Origin: Flavobacterium cerinum
GTDB lineage: Bacteria; Bacteroidota; Bacteroidia; Flavobacteriales; Flavobacteriaceae
Assembly: GCF_004028155.1 (NCBI RefSeq)
Contig: NZ_SBII01000002.1
Coordinates: 310,001-374,000 of the forward strand
Direction of reading: 5' to 3'
Length of the DNA: 64,000 bases
Below, piece by piece: positions 48,225 through 56,724 of this stretch. Within the stretch, counting starts at the first letter, position 1. The number at the start of each line of letters is the position of its first letter. The position numbers were made by a program, and so were the translations under genes. The notes beneath the pieces are model-generated. The model had not been told where the DNA came from. It searched no databases and saw only the letters and a list, made by a program, of their open reading frames with translations.

Positions 48225-48908
48225 TTACTTTTGTTTCCTTTTTCCGGAAACACTTACTTTCAGCTCAATATCATCATCAATATATTGATCCCCCAAATTT
48301 TTTACAGGGCTTTTAGAATTAAAGTTTATATTCCACAATGTCCTGTTTATCTTAAAATTTTCGCTGTTAATTGTAACCAACGTATCATTAATATGTATGA
48401 CAGCTGGGAATTTTATATTCTTCGTAATGTCCTTTAACGTCAGGTTGCCCTCAATCATTGTTTTATTTTTATCTGCCGTTATAGCAGTAATATCAAATTG
48501 CCCGGTAGGATATCTGTTGGTGTTAAAAAAATGATCGGCATTATCTTCTTTTCCCAGGCCTTTAAGGTGATTCTCCAAATTCATCTTGTCTTTACCTTCT
48601 TTAGGATCGGTTACAATTATACTGTTCATGTCTATAATAAACTTTCCTGTTTCCAGTGTGTCATTCTTTACAAAGAATTCACCCTTTGTAATGTTTATAG
48701 TGCCCGTGTGTGTGCCTGTAGGTTTAGATCCTAGCCAATTTATGACAGATGCTGTAGTATCTACGGTATATTTTCTGGAAGTATTGGTTACCGGTTTTAA
48801 GGCTTCGGCTTCGGTAGTCTCGGCATTGATAGCAGTATTGTCTTTTTTACAGGAAATTATACTTGTTAAACCAATGCCTAACAAGAGCAGGAACAAGTGA
48901 TTTTTCAT
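48225..48908 (-). CDS. YceI-like lipoprotein
   Basis: A 227-aa lipoprotein (lipobox ISC at about 21) with a YceI domain from about 55: YTVDTTASVINWLGSKPTGTHTGTI, FIIDMNSI, and HFFNTNRYPTGQFDITAI. YceI proteins form a lipocalin-like barrel that binds long polyisoprenoids. The ATG at 48908 is used because the longer frame overlaps the divergent grpE promoter region. Divergent from grpE. Confidence 0.9.
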   Translation of the reverse strand: MKNHLFLLLLGIGLTSIISCKKDNTAINAETTEAEALKPVTNTSRKYTVDTTASVINWLGSKPTGTHTGTINITKGEFFVKNDTLETGKFIIDMNSIIVTDPKEGKDKMNLENHLKGLGKEDNADHFFNTNRYPTGQFDITAITADKNKTMIEGNLTLKDITKNIKFPAVIHINDTLVTINSENFKINRTLWNINFNSKSPVKNLGDQYIDDDIELKVSVSGKRKQK

Positions 48909-48968
48909 TGCTGTAGAGTTTAGAATTAAGACATCAGTCACTAAATTACTAAAAATAGCAGTGACAAT

Positions 48969-49000
48969 TTGACATTTTTTAAGTTTTGGCAATACTTTTG
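48969..49000 (+). promoter_or_regulatory. Full promoter TTG-N21-TACTTTTG for grpE-dnaJ
   Basis: TTG at 48969-48971 and TACTTTTG at 48993-49000 with 21 bases between. Transcription should begin near 49005, ruling out the start at 48986. No CIRCE (HrcA) inverted repeat is seen. Confidence 0.7.
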
Positions 49001-49030
49001 CACATCGCTAAAGCGACTATACACAAAATA

Positions 49031-49615
49031 ATGTTTAAGAAAATATTTAAGAATATGACCCAGGAGAATTCTGAAAACGTGGAAAAAGACTTAACAAAGG
49101 ACGAATTAGTTAATGAGACAGAGGCTGCAACCGAATCGGAAGGGATAGCATCTGCCGAAGAACTTTCGCCTGAAGAACAACTTGGTGAAGAACTTGCCAA
49201 AGAAAAAGATAAGTTTTTACGCCTGTTTGCTGAATTTGAAAACTATAAAAGAAGAACATCTAAAGAAAGAATGGATCTTTTTAAAACAGCAAACCAGGAA
49301 GTACTATTGGCTTTACTGCCGGTATTAGATGATTTTGACAGAGCAATGATCCAGATTTCAAAATCTGAAGATGAGCTTATGCTTAAAGGTGTGGAGCTTA
49401 TTCACAATAAACTTAAAGATACTTTAGTCACTAAAGGACTTGAAGTAGTAGATGTTAAGACAGGAGATGCATTTGATGCAGATTTTGCCGAAGCAATTAC
49501 CCAAATTCCTGCACCTACACCAAACCTTAAAGGTAAAATTGTAGATGTGTTAGAGAAAGGTTATAAACTGGGCGACAAAATAATCCGTTTCCCTAAAGTT
49601 GTTATAGGGAATTAA
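49031..49615 (+). CDS. grpE: Nucleotide exchange factor GrpE
   Basis: Exchanges ADP for ATP on DnaK in the Hsp70 cycle. The 194-aa protein has an acidic N-terminus, a long coiled-coil helix with KFLRLFAEFENYKRRTSKER, and the C-terminal beta domain ending in ITQIPAPTPNLKGKIVDVLEKGYKL-type strands (about 155-190). Start at 49031 (MFKKIF) or 49055 (MTQENSE); both follow the promoter. 37 bases before dnaJ, so grpE-dnaJ is an operon; dnaK is not in the window. Confidence 0.94.
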   Translation: MFKKIFKNMTQENSENVEKDLTKDELVNETEAATESEGIASAEELSPEEQLGEELAKEKDKFLRLFAEFENYKRRTSKERMDLFKTANQEVLLALLPVLDDFDRAMIQISKSEDELMLKGVELIHNKLKDTLVTKGLEVVDVKTGDAFDADFAEAITQIPAPTPNLKGKIVDVLEKGYKLGDKIIRFPKVVIGN

Positions 49616-49652
49616 TATAAAATTGTAGCAATACGGTTTAAAACGTGGAGAG

Positions 49653-50780
49653 ATGAAAAAAGATTTTTATGAAATATTAGGGATTGACAAAGGTGCTACG
49701 CCAGAGCAGATTAAAAAGGCGTATCGTAAAAAAGCCATTGAATACCATCCTGACAAAAATCCGGGAGACAAACAAGCTGAAGAAAATTTTAAAACAGCAG
49801 CCGAAGCTTATGAAGTATTAAGCGACCCAAATAAAAAAGCGCGCTATGATCAATATGGATCGGCAGCTTTTGATGGTAATGGCGGCGGCGGTTTTAACGG
49901 CGGCGGTATGAACATGGATGATATTTTCAGCCAGTTTGGTGATATATTCGGAAGCGCATTTGGCGGCGGAGGCGGCTTTGGTGGTTTTGGCGGCGGAGGC
50001 GGCCAACGCAGAATGAAGGGAAGTAACCTTCGTATCAAAGTAAAAATGACGCTTGAAGAAGTGGCTAACGGCGTAGAGAAAAAAGTAAAAGTAAAAAGAA
50101 AAGTACAGGCTAAAGGAGTTACGTTCAAAACCTGCCCAACCTGTAATGGTGCAGGGCAAGTAATGAAGGTGACCAATACCATCCTTGGCAGGATGCAAAC
50201 GGCAGCTACATGTCATACCTGTGGCGGTACCGGACAAATTATAGAGTCTAAACCTACACATGCTGATGCTCAGGGTATGGTAATGGAAGACGAAACGGTA
50301 TCAATCAAAATACCTGCGGGTGTTGTAGATGGTATGCAGTTAAAAGTAACCGGTAAGGGTAATGATGCTCCGGGAAACAACAGTATTCCGGGTGACCTTA
50401 TTGTAGCGATCGAAGAGATTGAGCATGAAACGCTTAAACGTGAAGGTGAAAACTTACACTTAGATCTGTATATAAGTTTCCCTGAAGCGGCACTTGGTAC
50501 GTCTAAAGATATTGATACTGTAAACGGAAAAGTAAGGATAAAACTTGAAGAAGGTATTCAGTCCGGTAAAATATTAAGACTTAAAGGTAAGGGTATACCT
50601 AGTGTGAACTCTTATGGAACAGGTGACCTTCTTGTGCATGTAAATGTTTGGACACCAAAGACTTTAAATAAAGAGCAGCGTCAGTTTTTTGAGAAATCAT
50701 TAGCAGATGAAAACTTTATTCCGCACCCTGAAAAGTCGGATAAATCTTTTTTTGAAAAAGTTAAGGATATGTTTTCATAA
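49653..50780 (+). CDS. dnaJ: Chaperone DnaJ with reduced zinc finger
   Basis: Hsp40 co-chaperone that delivers clients to DnaK and stimulates its ATPase. The 375-aa protein has a J domain with HPD at 32-34, a very glycine-rich G/F linker (about 74-118), then a zinc region with only two CxxCxGxG repeats (Cys161/164 and Cys187/190), followed by the C-terminal substrate domains (IKIPAGVVDGMQLKV). Canonical DnaJ has four repeats; those corresponding to repeats 1 and 4 (zinc centre I) are missing. This reduction is also known in other flavobacterial DnaJ proteins. Confidence 0.95.
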   Translation: MKKDFYEILGIDKGATPEQIKKAYRKKAIEYHPDKNPGDKQAEENFKTAAEAYEVLSDPNKKARYDQYGSAAFDGNGGGGFNGGGMNMDDIFSQFGDIFGSAFGGGGGFGGFGGGGGQRRMKGSNLRIKVKMTLEEVANGVEKKVKVKRKVQAKGVTFKTCPTCNGAGQVMKVTNTILGRMQTAATCHTCGGTGQIIESKPTHADAQGMVMEDETVSIKIPAGVVDGMQLKVTGKGNDAPGNNSIPGDLIVAIEEIEHETLKREGENLHLDLYISFPEAALGTSKDIDTVNGKVRIKLEEGIQSGKILRLKGKGIPSVNSYGTGDLLVHVNVWTPKTLNKEQRQFFEKSLADENFIPHPEKSDKSFFEKVKDMFS

Positions 50781-50804
50781 CTTAATAAAGTTTTATATAT
50801 TTGG

Positions 50805-50832
50805 AATTCACTAATTTATTAGTGAATTTTCT
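50805..50832. terminator. AT-rich hairpin after dnaJ
   Basis: Perfect 11-bp arms AATTCACTAAT / ATTAGTGAATT with TT loop and a following T tract. Confidence 0.6.
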
Positions 50833-50849
50833 TTTTCATAGCAATTTTT

Positions 50850-50882
50850 CCCATCCTTATGCAAATAAGGGTGGGTTTTTTG
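50850..50882 (+). terminator. Intrinsic terminator
   Basis: Stem CCCATCCTTAT / ATAAGGGTGGG (one G-U), GCAA loop, then TTTTTTG; second terminator of the grpE-dnaJ transcript. Confidence 0.8.
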
Positions 50883-51031
50883 TTTTCAGCAAGATTGGAA
50901 TGTTCTTTTATCTCCTTATTTTTAAAAGATATATAGCTTTTCAGGCTCTTTTAAATTCGTTTATAATAAGTAACGATTTTTATTAATCTACGTCATATAA
51001 TCTTTATTTTTACAATCACAATCAAAACCGA

Positions 51032-51958
51032 ATGAAACCAATTTTAGAAGTAAAGAACGTTGTTAAGCAATACGGTGATTATACGGCTCTTAACAATGTT
51101 TCACTACAGGTGCCTAAAGGCAGTATATATGGACTTTTAGGGCCTAACGGAGCAGGAAAAACCTCTCTTATCCGAATTATCAACCAGATTACCATGCCCG
51201 ATAGCGGCGAAGTTTTACTGGACGGAGAAAAACTCAACTCAAAACATATTGCCCAGATTGGCTACATGCCCGAAGAAAGAGGACTGTATAAATCTATGAA
51301 AGTAGGGGAGCAGGCACTTTACCTGGCACAGCTTAAAGGGCTTTCTAAAAAAGAGGCTAAAGATCAGCTGGATTACTGGTTTGAAAAACTGGAAATAAAA
51401 GGCTGGTGGAATAAAAAAATACAAGAGCTTTCTAAAGGTATGGCTCAAAAAATACAGTTTGTGGTAACGGTATTGCACCAGCCTAAACTACTTATTTTTG
51501 ATGAACCATTTAGCGGATTTGATCCTGTAAATGCTAACCTGATAAAAGACGAGATCCTTGGTCTTCGTGATAAAGGAGCAACTATTATTTTCTCGACCCA
51601 CAGAATGGAAAGTGTAGAAGAACTTTGTGATGATATCGCATTGATCCATCAATCCAATAAACTTATCGAGGGAAAACTACACGATGTAAAAAAACAATAC
51701 CGTACCAATACTTTTGAGGTGGGTATTGCCACAGATAATCAGGCACAGCTACTATCTGATATTAATGGCAGGTATAAAACACTTCCTGCAAACTTTAAAA
51801 CACTGGATGAAGAGCTTAAATTACAAGTAAGTCTGCCGGATGGGACAACATCTAAGGAGTTGCTAAACTACCTGTTGCAAAAAGGAGACGTGACCTATTT
51901 TGTAGAGAAAATACCTAGCGTAAACGATATTTTTATTCAAACTGTAAGCAAAAGATAA
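51032..51958 (+). CDS. ABC-2 transporter ATP-binding protein
   Basis: A 308-aa nucleotide-binding subunit: Walker A GPNGAGKTS, signature LSKGMAQKIQF, Walker B LLIFDEPFSGFDP and H-loop STHRMES, followed by a C-terminal DUF4162-like extension from about 215. LSKGM in place of LSGGQ is typical of the NatA/YhaQ-like subgroup. It is immediately followed by its permease gene without any gap, so they form one exporter. Substrate unknown; sodium or peptide export is known for relatives. Confidence 0.92.
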   Translation: MKPILEVKNVVKQYGDYTALNNVSLQVPKGSIYGLLGPNGAGKTSLIRIINQITMPDSGEVLLDGEKLNSKHIAQIGYMPEERGLYKSMKVGEQALYLAQLKGLSKKEAKDQLDYWFEKLEIKGWWNKKIQELSKGMAQKIQFVVTVLHQPKLLIFDEPFSGFDPVNANLIKDEILGLRDKGATIIFSTHRMESVEELCDDIALIHQSNKLIEGKLHDVKKQYRTNTFEVGIATDNQAQLLSDINGRYKTLPANFKTLDEELKLQVSLPDGTTSKELLNYLLQKGDVTYFVEKIPSVNDIFIQTVSKR

Positions 51959-53257
51959 ATGAGCCTTTCCTTAATCATAAAAAGAGAGTTTACTGCCAAA
52001 GTGCGCAATAAATCTTTCATTGTAATGACCTTTTTAAGTCCGTTGCTCTTGGTAGCAATGGCTGTTTTAATAGGCTATCTCGCCAGCCTTAATGGCAGCG
52101 AAAAAGTGCAGGTTGGAATATACGACCAGGCCGGCGTTTTAAAAGGAGACTTTAAAAGTACTGAAAAGACCGAGTATGTGGATCTTTCAGCAATGTCATT
52201 GGTCAAAGCCAAAGAAAAAGCATCTCAGGATTTCGAAGGTCTGATATATGTGCCTAAAGTAGATAGCCTGAGCCAGCTTACATCAAAAGTAGAATACCTT
52301 TCTAACGATTCGCCTAATCTTGATTTTGTTGCAGGTATTGAAGATGTAGTAAACAACAAGCTTACCAAGAACAATTTAAAACAGCTGGGTTTTGATTATG
52401 ATAAGATAGAAAAAGCTAAAACTGATTCTACTATTCATTTGAGTAAATTCTCTGGAGAAGAAACCTTTAAAGAAGCGAGTATTATTAAGATCGTTATTGG
52501 TGGTTTGTCAGGGTATCTGATCATGATGTTTGTTATCATCTATGGTAATATGGTAATGCGAAGCGTTATCGAAGAAAAAACCAATCGTATTATTGAGATC
52601 ATTATTTCATCGGTTAAGCCTTTCCAACTTATGATGGGTAAGATCATTGGTACTTCGCTGGCAGGAATACTTCAGTTTCTTATCTGGTCGATAATAGGGC
52701 TTGGATTGTTCTTTGTGCTAAGTACATTCTTTAATGTACAAATGGGAGGTGCAGCTGCTGCACGACCGGAGGTTGCTCAGGCATCTCAAGAGGCAATGCA
52801 GGGAATCCAGATCTATATAAGTGAATTATGGAAACTTCCGTTACTAACAATTTTTATATCTTTTCTCGTTTACTTTATAGGAGGATACTTTTTATACAGT
52901 TCATTATATGCAGCAATTGGTGCTGCTGTTGATAGTGAAACCGATTCACAGCAATTCTTACTGCCTATTATAATGCCGTTAATGCTGGGTGTTTATGTAG
53001 GATTCTTTAGCGTGATCAGTGATCCGCATGGTACGGTAGCTGTTGTTTTCTCTATGATACCACTTACATCGCCAATAGTAATGCTGATGCGTATACCATT
53101 TGGTGTGCCGTTGTGGCAGATAATAGTATCAGTAGTTTTACTATTTGCTACCTTCTTTTTTGTAGTGTGGTTTGCAGCAAAAATTTACCGAATAGGTATT
53201 TTAATGTATGGCAAGAAACCTACATATAAAGAGATTTTTAAGTGGCTTAAGTATTAA
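51959..53257 (+). CDS. ABC-2 transporter permease (NatB/YhaP-like)
   Basis: A 432-aa membrane protein with the ABC-2 permease plan: one N-terminal helix (about 23-45), a large extracytoplasmic domain (about 46-170) and five or six C-terminal helices. The conserved SVIEEKTNRIIEIIISSVKPFQLMMGKIIG element is spread over residues about 200-232. Its ATG directly follows the stop of the ATPase gene. NatAB-like exporters of this layout occur across Bacteroidota. Confidence 0.9.
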   Translation: MSLSLIIKREFTAKVRNKSFIVMTFLSPLLLVAMAVLIGYLASLNGSEKVQVGIYDQAGVLKGDFKSTEKTEYVDLSAMSLVKAKEKASQDFEGLIYVPKVDSLSQLTSKVEYLSNDSPNLDFVAGIEDVVNNKLTKNNLKQLGFDYDKIEKAKTDSTIHLSKFSGEETFKEASIIKIVIGGLSGYLIMMFVIIYGNMVMRSVIEEKTNRIIEIIISSVKPFQLMMGKIIGTSLAGILQFLIWSIIGLGLFFVLSTFFNVQMGGAAAARPEVAQASQEAMQGIQIYISELWKLPLLTIFISFLVYFIGGYFLYSSLYAAIGAAVDSETDSQQFLLPIIMPLMLGVYVGFFSVISDPHGTVAVVFSMIPLTSPIVMLMRIPFGVPLWQIIVSVVLLFATFFFVVWFAAKIYRIGILMYGKKPTYKEIFKWLKY

Positions 53258-53361
53258 AAAATCCAAGGCAGGGATGCCGGAAGTTTGACTTCTAAGATTC
53301 AAAGATTGAAGATTCTAAAAATCAAGCTGCCCTGATGTAGCTCAATAATCTAAAAATAAAG

Positions 53362-54525
53362 ATGCCAAAAATATTAGTTATAGAAGACGAAGCAGCCATC
53401 AGAAGGGTGTTAGGAAAAATCCTTTCGGAGGAAAACGATACCTACAAAGTTGATGAAGCCGAAGATGGTGCTCAGGGTTTGGAGAAGATTAAAAATGAAG
53501 ATTATGACCTTGTGCTTTGTGATATAAAAATGCCAAAAATGGATGGTGTTGAAGTGCTTGAAGCTGTAAAAAAGATAAAGCCGGAGATTCCGTTTGTAAT
53601 GATATCCGGTCACGGCGATCTTGAAACAGCTATAAACACAATGCGTCTTGGTGCTTTTGATTATATATCTAAGCCACCTGATCTAAACCGTTTGCTTAAT
53701 ACAGTACGTAACGCACTGGATCGTAAAGTACTTGTGGTTGAAAACAAGATGCTGAAGAAAAAAGTAAGCAAGAACTATGAAATGGTGGGGGCAAGCGATC
53801 CTATTAATCATATAAAAGAGATTATAGAAAAAGTAGCTCCAACAGATGCCCGTGTGCTTATAACCGGACCCAACGGAACAGGTAAGGAGCTTGTAGCGCA
53901 CTGGCTGCATGAAAAGAGTGAGCGTGCCAATGCCCCTTTTGTTGAGGTAAATTGTGCTGCTATTCCGTCTGAACTAATCGAAAGTGAATTATTTGGTCAC
54001 GTAAAAGGAGCGTTTACATCGGCAGTAAAAGACAGGGCAGGTAAGTTTGAAACCGCTGATAAAGGGACTATTTTTCTTGATGAGATAGGCGATATGAGCC
54101 TTCCGGCACAGGCAAAAGTACTGCGTGCATTACAGGAAAGTATGATAACCCGTGTTGGTGCAGAGAAAGATATTAAAGTAGATGTACGCGTTGTAGCAGC
54201 TACAAATAAAGACCTGAAAGTAGAAATTGCCGAAGGACGTTTTCGTGAAGACCTTTATCACCGTCTTGCTGTAATACTTATAAAAGTGCCGGCATTGAAT
54301 GACAGAAGGGACGATATACCTCTATTGATAGAATATTTTGCTGAAAAAATAGCCTCTGAGCAGGGTAGTGCACCTAAGAAATTCTCTACCGATGCGATCA
54401 ATTTATTAAAGGAATATGACTGGACTGGTAACATCCGTGAACTACGTAATGTAGTAGAACGTCTTATCATTCTTGGCGGTACAGAAATTTCAGAGAGCGA
54501 TGTAAGGCTCTTCGCGAGTAAATAG
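53362..54525 (+). CDS. Sigma-54 (NtrC-type) response regulator without DNA-binding domain
   Basis: A 387-aa protein with a receiver domain (acidic pair at 8-9, Asp54 in LCDIKMPKM, Lys104) and an AAA+ sigma-54 interaction domain (Walker A GPNGTGKE at 169-176, GAFTSA at 216-221 instead of GAFTGA, Walker B TIFLDEIGD). NtrC proteins normally end with a Fis-type HTH; this one stops right after the AAA+ lid (SESDVRLFASK). It may activate sigma-54 promoters from solution or act with a DNA-bound partner. No kinase gene is adjacent. Confidence 0.93.
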   Translation: MPKILVIEDEAAIRRVLGKILSEENDTYKVDEAEDGAQGLEKIKNEDYDLVLCDIKMPKMDGVEVLEAVKKIKPEIPFVMISGHGDLETAINTMRLGAFDYISKPPDLNRLLNTVRNALDRKVLVVENKMLKKKVSKNYEMVGASDPINHIKEIIEKVAPTDARVLITGPNGTGKELVAHWLHEKSERANAPFVEVNCAAIPSELIESELFGHVKGAFTSAVKDRAGKFETADKGTIFLDEIGDMSLPAQAKVLRALQESMITRVGAEKDIKVDVRVVAATNKDLKVEIAEGRFREDLYHRLAVILIKVPALNDRRDDIPLLIEYFAEKIASEQGSAPKKFSTDAINLLKEYDWTGNIRELRNVVERLIILGGTEISESDVRLFASK

Positions 54526-54528
54526 TAG

Positions 54529-54536
54529 TATATTTG
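54529..54536 (+). promoter_or_regulatory. -7 box for DEAD-like gene
   Basis: TATATTTG, 51 bases before the ATG at 54588. The TTG at 54534 inside the box is in frame with the gene but precedes the expected transcription start. Confidence 0.5.
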
Positions 54537-54587
54537 CAAAAATTATGCGGTGCAGGAAACCACAATAATTGGCAACAAACAAAAGAT

Positions 54588-55244
54588 ATGCGTTTAAAGA
54601 AAATAAATGAAAATTTGTCGCTGGCTTTACAAGAAGCAGAACTGACAGAACCTACACAATTACAAAAAGAAACTTTTGGAACCATAAAAAGCGGTGCAGA
54701 CTGTGTTATTATTGCTCCAACTGAACTTGGTAAAACCACAACAATTGTTATAAACGTTATACAGCGTTTGGATAAAGCGTTTATGGAATCGCCAAGAGCA
54801 CTTATCGTAGTACAGGATAAAGTTAAGGTATTAGAAATGCAGGAGCTTTTTAAAAGGTATGGTAATCATACTGACTTAAGAGTATATGGTGTTTACGACC
54901 AGGGCGATATCGACTGGGATAAAAACCAGATATCTTTAGGGATCGATGTCATTGTGGGTACACCTACACGTCTTAGTGAAATGTTTGCTACGGCAGGATT
55001 TGATGTAAACCAGTTAAAAATGTTTATTCTTGATGATGCCGATATTATACTGCGTCTTAGACATGAAACCAGAATTGCACATATCTCTGACAGTATCGCT
55101 AAAACGCAGCGTTTATTCTTTACAGAAGAATTTACAGAACGCGTAGATGTATTGTCTGAGCGATTGATGATAGAGCCTTTCATTTTTGCATTTGATGAAG
55201 ATGAGGACGACGAGGAAGAGGAAGAAGACGAAACAAACGACTAA
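54588..55244 (+). CDS. Single-domain DEAD-box-like protein
   Basis: A 218-aa protein equal to only the first RecA-like domain of a DEAD-box RNA helicase. It has a Q-motif-like EPTQLQKETF (21-30), Walker A APTELGKT (43-50), TPTRL (125-129) and DDAD (149-152) in the place of DEAD. The second helicase domain is absent; after RLFFTEEF it ends in a strongly acidic tail of Asp and Glu. Without domain 2 it cannot be a normal helicase; a binding or regulatory role is inferred. Followed by a DUF2007 gene 11 bases later. No sign of frameshift downstream. Confidence 0.82.
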   Translation: MRLKKINENLSLALQEAELTEPTQLQKETFGTIKSGADCVIIAPTELGKTTTIVINVIQRLDKAFMESPRALIVVQDKVKVLEMQELFKRYGNHTDLRVYGVYDQGDIDWDKNQISLGIDVIVGTPTRLSEMFATAGFDVNQLKMFILDDADIILRLRHETRIAHISDSIAKTQRLFFTEEFTERVDVLSERLMIEPFIFAFDEDEDDEEEEEDETND

Positions 55245-55255
55245 AATAAAAAGTT

Positions 55256-55474
55256 ATGGGATTAATGAAGATATTTTCGGGGAGTGAAATTTTAGCTCAG
55301 GCATTACAATCAAAAATTGAAGAAGTAGGTGTAGAAACAGTCGTGAAAAATAATATTCAGGCGGCACGTATGTCTGGTTTTGGTGGTTTGGGTCAGGCAG
55401 TAGAAGTATTTATCTACGAAAGAGATTTTGGTAAAGTACATCAGGTGATCGAAGATTTTAAAATGGGCGGATAA
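55256..55474 (+). CDS. DUF2007 small protein
   Basis: A 72-aa protein of the DUF2007 (putative signal transducing protein, PII-like ferredoxin fold) family, with MKIFSGSEILAQALQSKIEE and AVEVFIYERDFGKVHQVIEDF. Common in Bacteroidota, unknown function. Lies 11 bases after the DEAD-like gene, probably in the same operon. Confidence 0.85.
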   Translation: MGLMKIFSGSEILAQALQSKIEEVGVETVVKNNIQAARMSGFGGLGQAVEVFIYERDFGKVHQVIEDFKMGG

Positions 55475-55483
55475 TTTGAGATA

Positions 55484-55960
55484 ATGCATTCGTTTATAAC
55501 TTTTATTCCAATAAAGAAGCGTTTCCCTTTGACAGACTTCTTGTTAATCTCTTTTTTTACAAAGAAACCGCAAAGAACTATTACTGGGGGAATTGTATTC
55601 GAAAAAGAGAAAATCACAGTTAATAGTATTGAATACCTGCTTGATGATCTTAGTAAAATAACATTTACAGATTGCGGTAATCATTTTAGGCAAGGAGATG
55701 GTTATTTTAATAAGAACTCAGGTGTTGAGCCTAATTCTAAAGATAATCTACTATCATTAGAATTGAATAATAAAGAAACCTTAAGGGTTTATTTTCAACT
55801 GAATAATCGTTATCATATACGAAATATACAAGATGAGCTTATTCATTACCATAATGAGGGCAAGCTTCATTTTTTGAATCTTATTGATGTTTTAGGTATT
55901 GAAGATTATAATGCCATCCAGCATTTTAAGCAACAATTGCCAAACAAAGGAAAATATTAA
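55484..55960 (+). CDS. Conserved-looking hypothetical protein
   Basis: I do not recognise this 158-aa protein. It has one hydrophobic stretch near residues 15-25 (FPLTDFLLISFF) and is otherwise hydrophilic, rich in Asn, with ITGGIVFEKEKITVNSIEYLLDDL and YHIRNIQDELIHYHNEGKLHFLNL. It could be a small membrane-associated protein. Starts 9 bases after the DUF2007 stop and ends at a strong terminator, so it probably closes that operon. Confidence 0.65.
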   Translation: MHSFITFIPIKKRFPLTDFLLISFFTKKPQRTITGGIVFEKEKITVNSIEYLLDDLSKITFTDCGNHFRQGDGYFNKNSGVEPNSKDNLLSLELNNKETLRVYFQLNNRYHIRNIQDELIHYHNEGKLHFLNLIDVLGIEDYNAIQHFKQQLPNKGKY

Positions 55961-55990
55961 AAGCTACTGATACAGTAGCTTTTCTTTTTT
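55959..55990 (+). terminator. Intrinsic terminator
   Basis: Perfect 11-bp stem AAAAGCTACTG / CAGTAGCTTTT, ATA loop, then CTTTTTT. Confidence 0.85.
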
Positions 55991-56015
55991 ATATTAGCAT
56001 AAAATTCTTTTATGT

Positions 56016-56693
56016 ATGGACGATGTGCCGTTGTTTACAGCTATTTTGTTTACCTGTACAGTCCTACTTACTTGTTTTATTTTTTATAGGGCAGCAAATA
56101 CATCCAAAACTTTTTTTGCTGTAAGTGGTGTTTGGCTTTTACTTCAGGGGTTTATAGCGCTTACGGGATTTTATACTAATACTCAAACAATTCCTCCAAG
56201 GTTTGTATTACTGATAGGTGTTCCACTATTATTCATTCTTTTATTATTTGTTACAAAAAATGGGAGGCAGTATATTGATAACCTTGAGCCTAAATATCTG
56301 ACCCTTTTACATGTGGTAAGGGTTCCTGTTGAAATAGTTTTGTACTTATTGTTTTTATATAAAAAAGTACCTGTTACTATGACTTTTGAAGGAAGTAATT
56401 TTGATATTCTTTCAGGAATATCGGCACCGTTTATTTTTTATTTCGGGTATAAAAAGAAAATCTTAGGTAAAACTATTTTATTGTTATGGAATTTTATCTG
56501 TATTGGTTTGCTATTAAATGTAGTGATAACGGCAGTATTATCGGCGCCATTTGAATTTCAGCAATTCGCTTTCGATCAACCTAATGTTGCGGTACTGTAT
56601 TTTCCTTATATATGGCTTCCTTGCTGTGTTGTTCCTCTTGTGATGTTCTCTCATCTCGCAACGATTAGGCAATTACTGGTAAATAAAGCGTAA
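56016..56693 (+). CDS. Polytopic membrane protein of unknown function
   Basis: A 225-aa protein with about six or seven membrane segments (near residues 8-24, 35-52, 65-82, 98-118, 130-145, 155-177 and 193-212) and short loops. A conserved-looking IPPRF occurs before the third segment. I do not recognise a family with certainty. No cofactor or transport motif is seen. Lies 31 bases upstream of the ABC exporter, possibly cotranscribed. Confidence 0.7.
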   Translation: MDDVPLFTAILFTCTVLLTCFIFYRAANTSKTFFAVSGVWLLLQGFIALTGFYTNTQTIPPRFVLLIGVPLLFILLLFVTKNGRQYIDNLEPKYLTLLHVVRVPVEIVLYLLFLYKKVPVTMTFEGSNFDILSGISAPFIFYFGYKKKILGKTILLLWNFICIGLLLNVVITAVLSAPFEFQQFAFDQPNVAVLYFPYIWLPCCVVPLVMFSHLATIRQLLVNKA

Positions 56694-56724
56694 ATTTATT
56701 TCTAATTAATCCAAAGCCGCTCTT

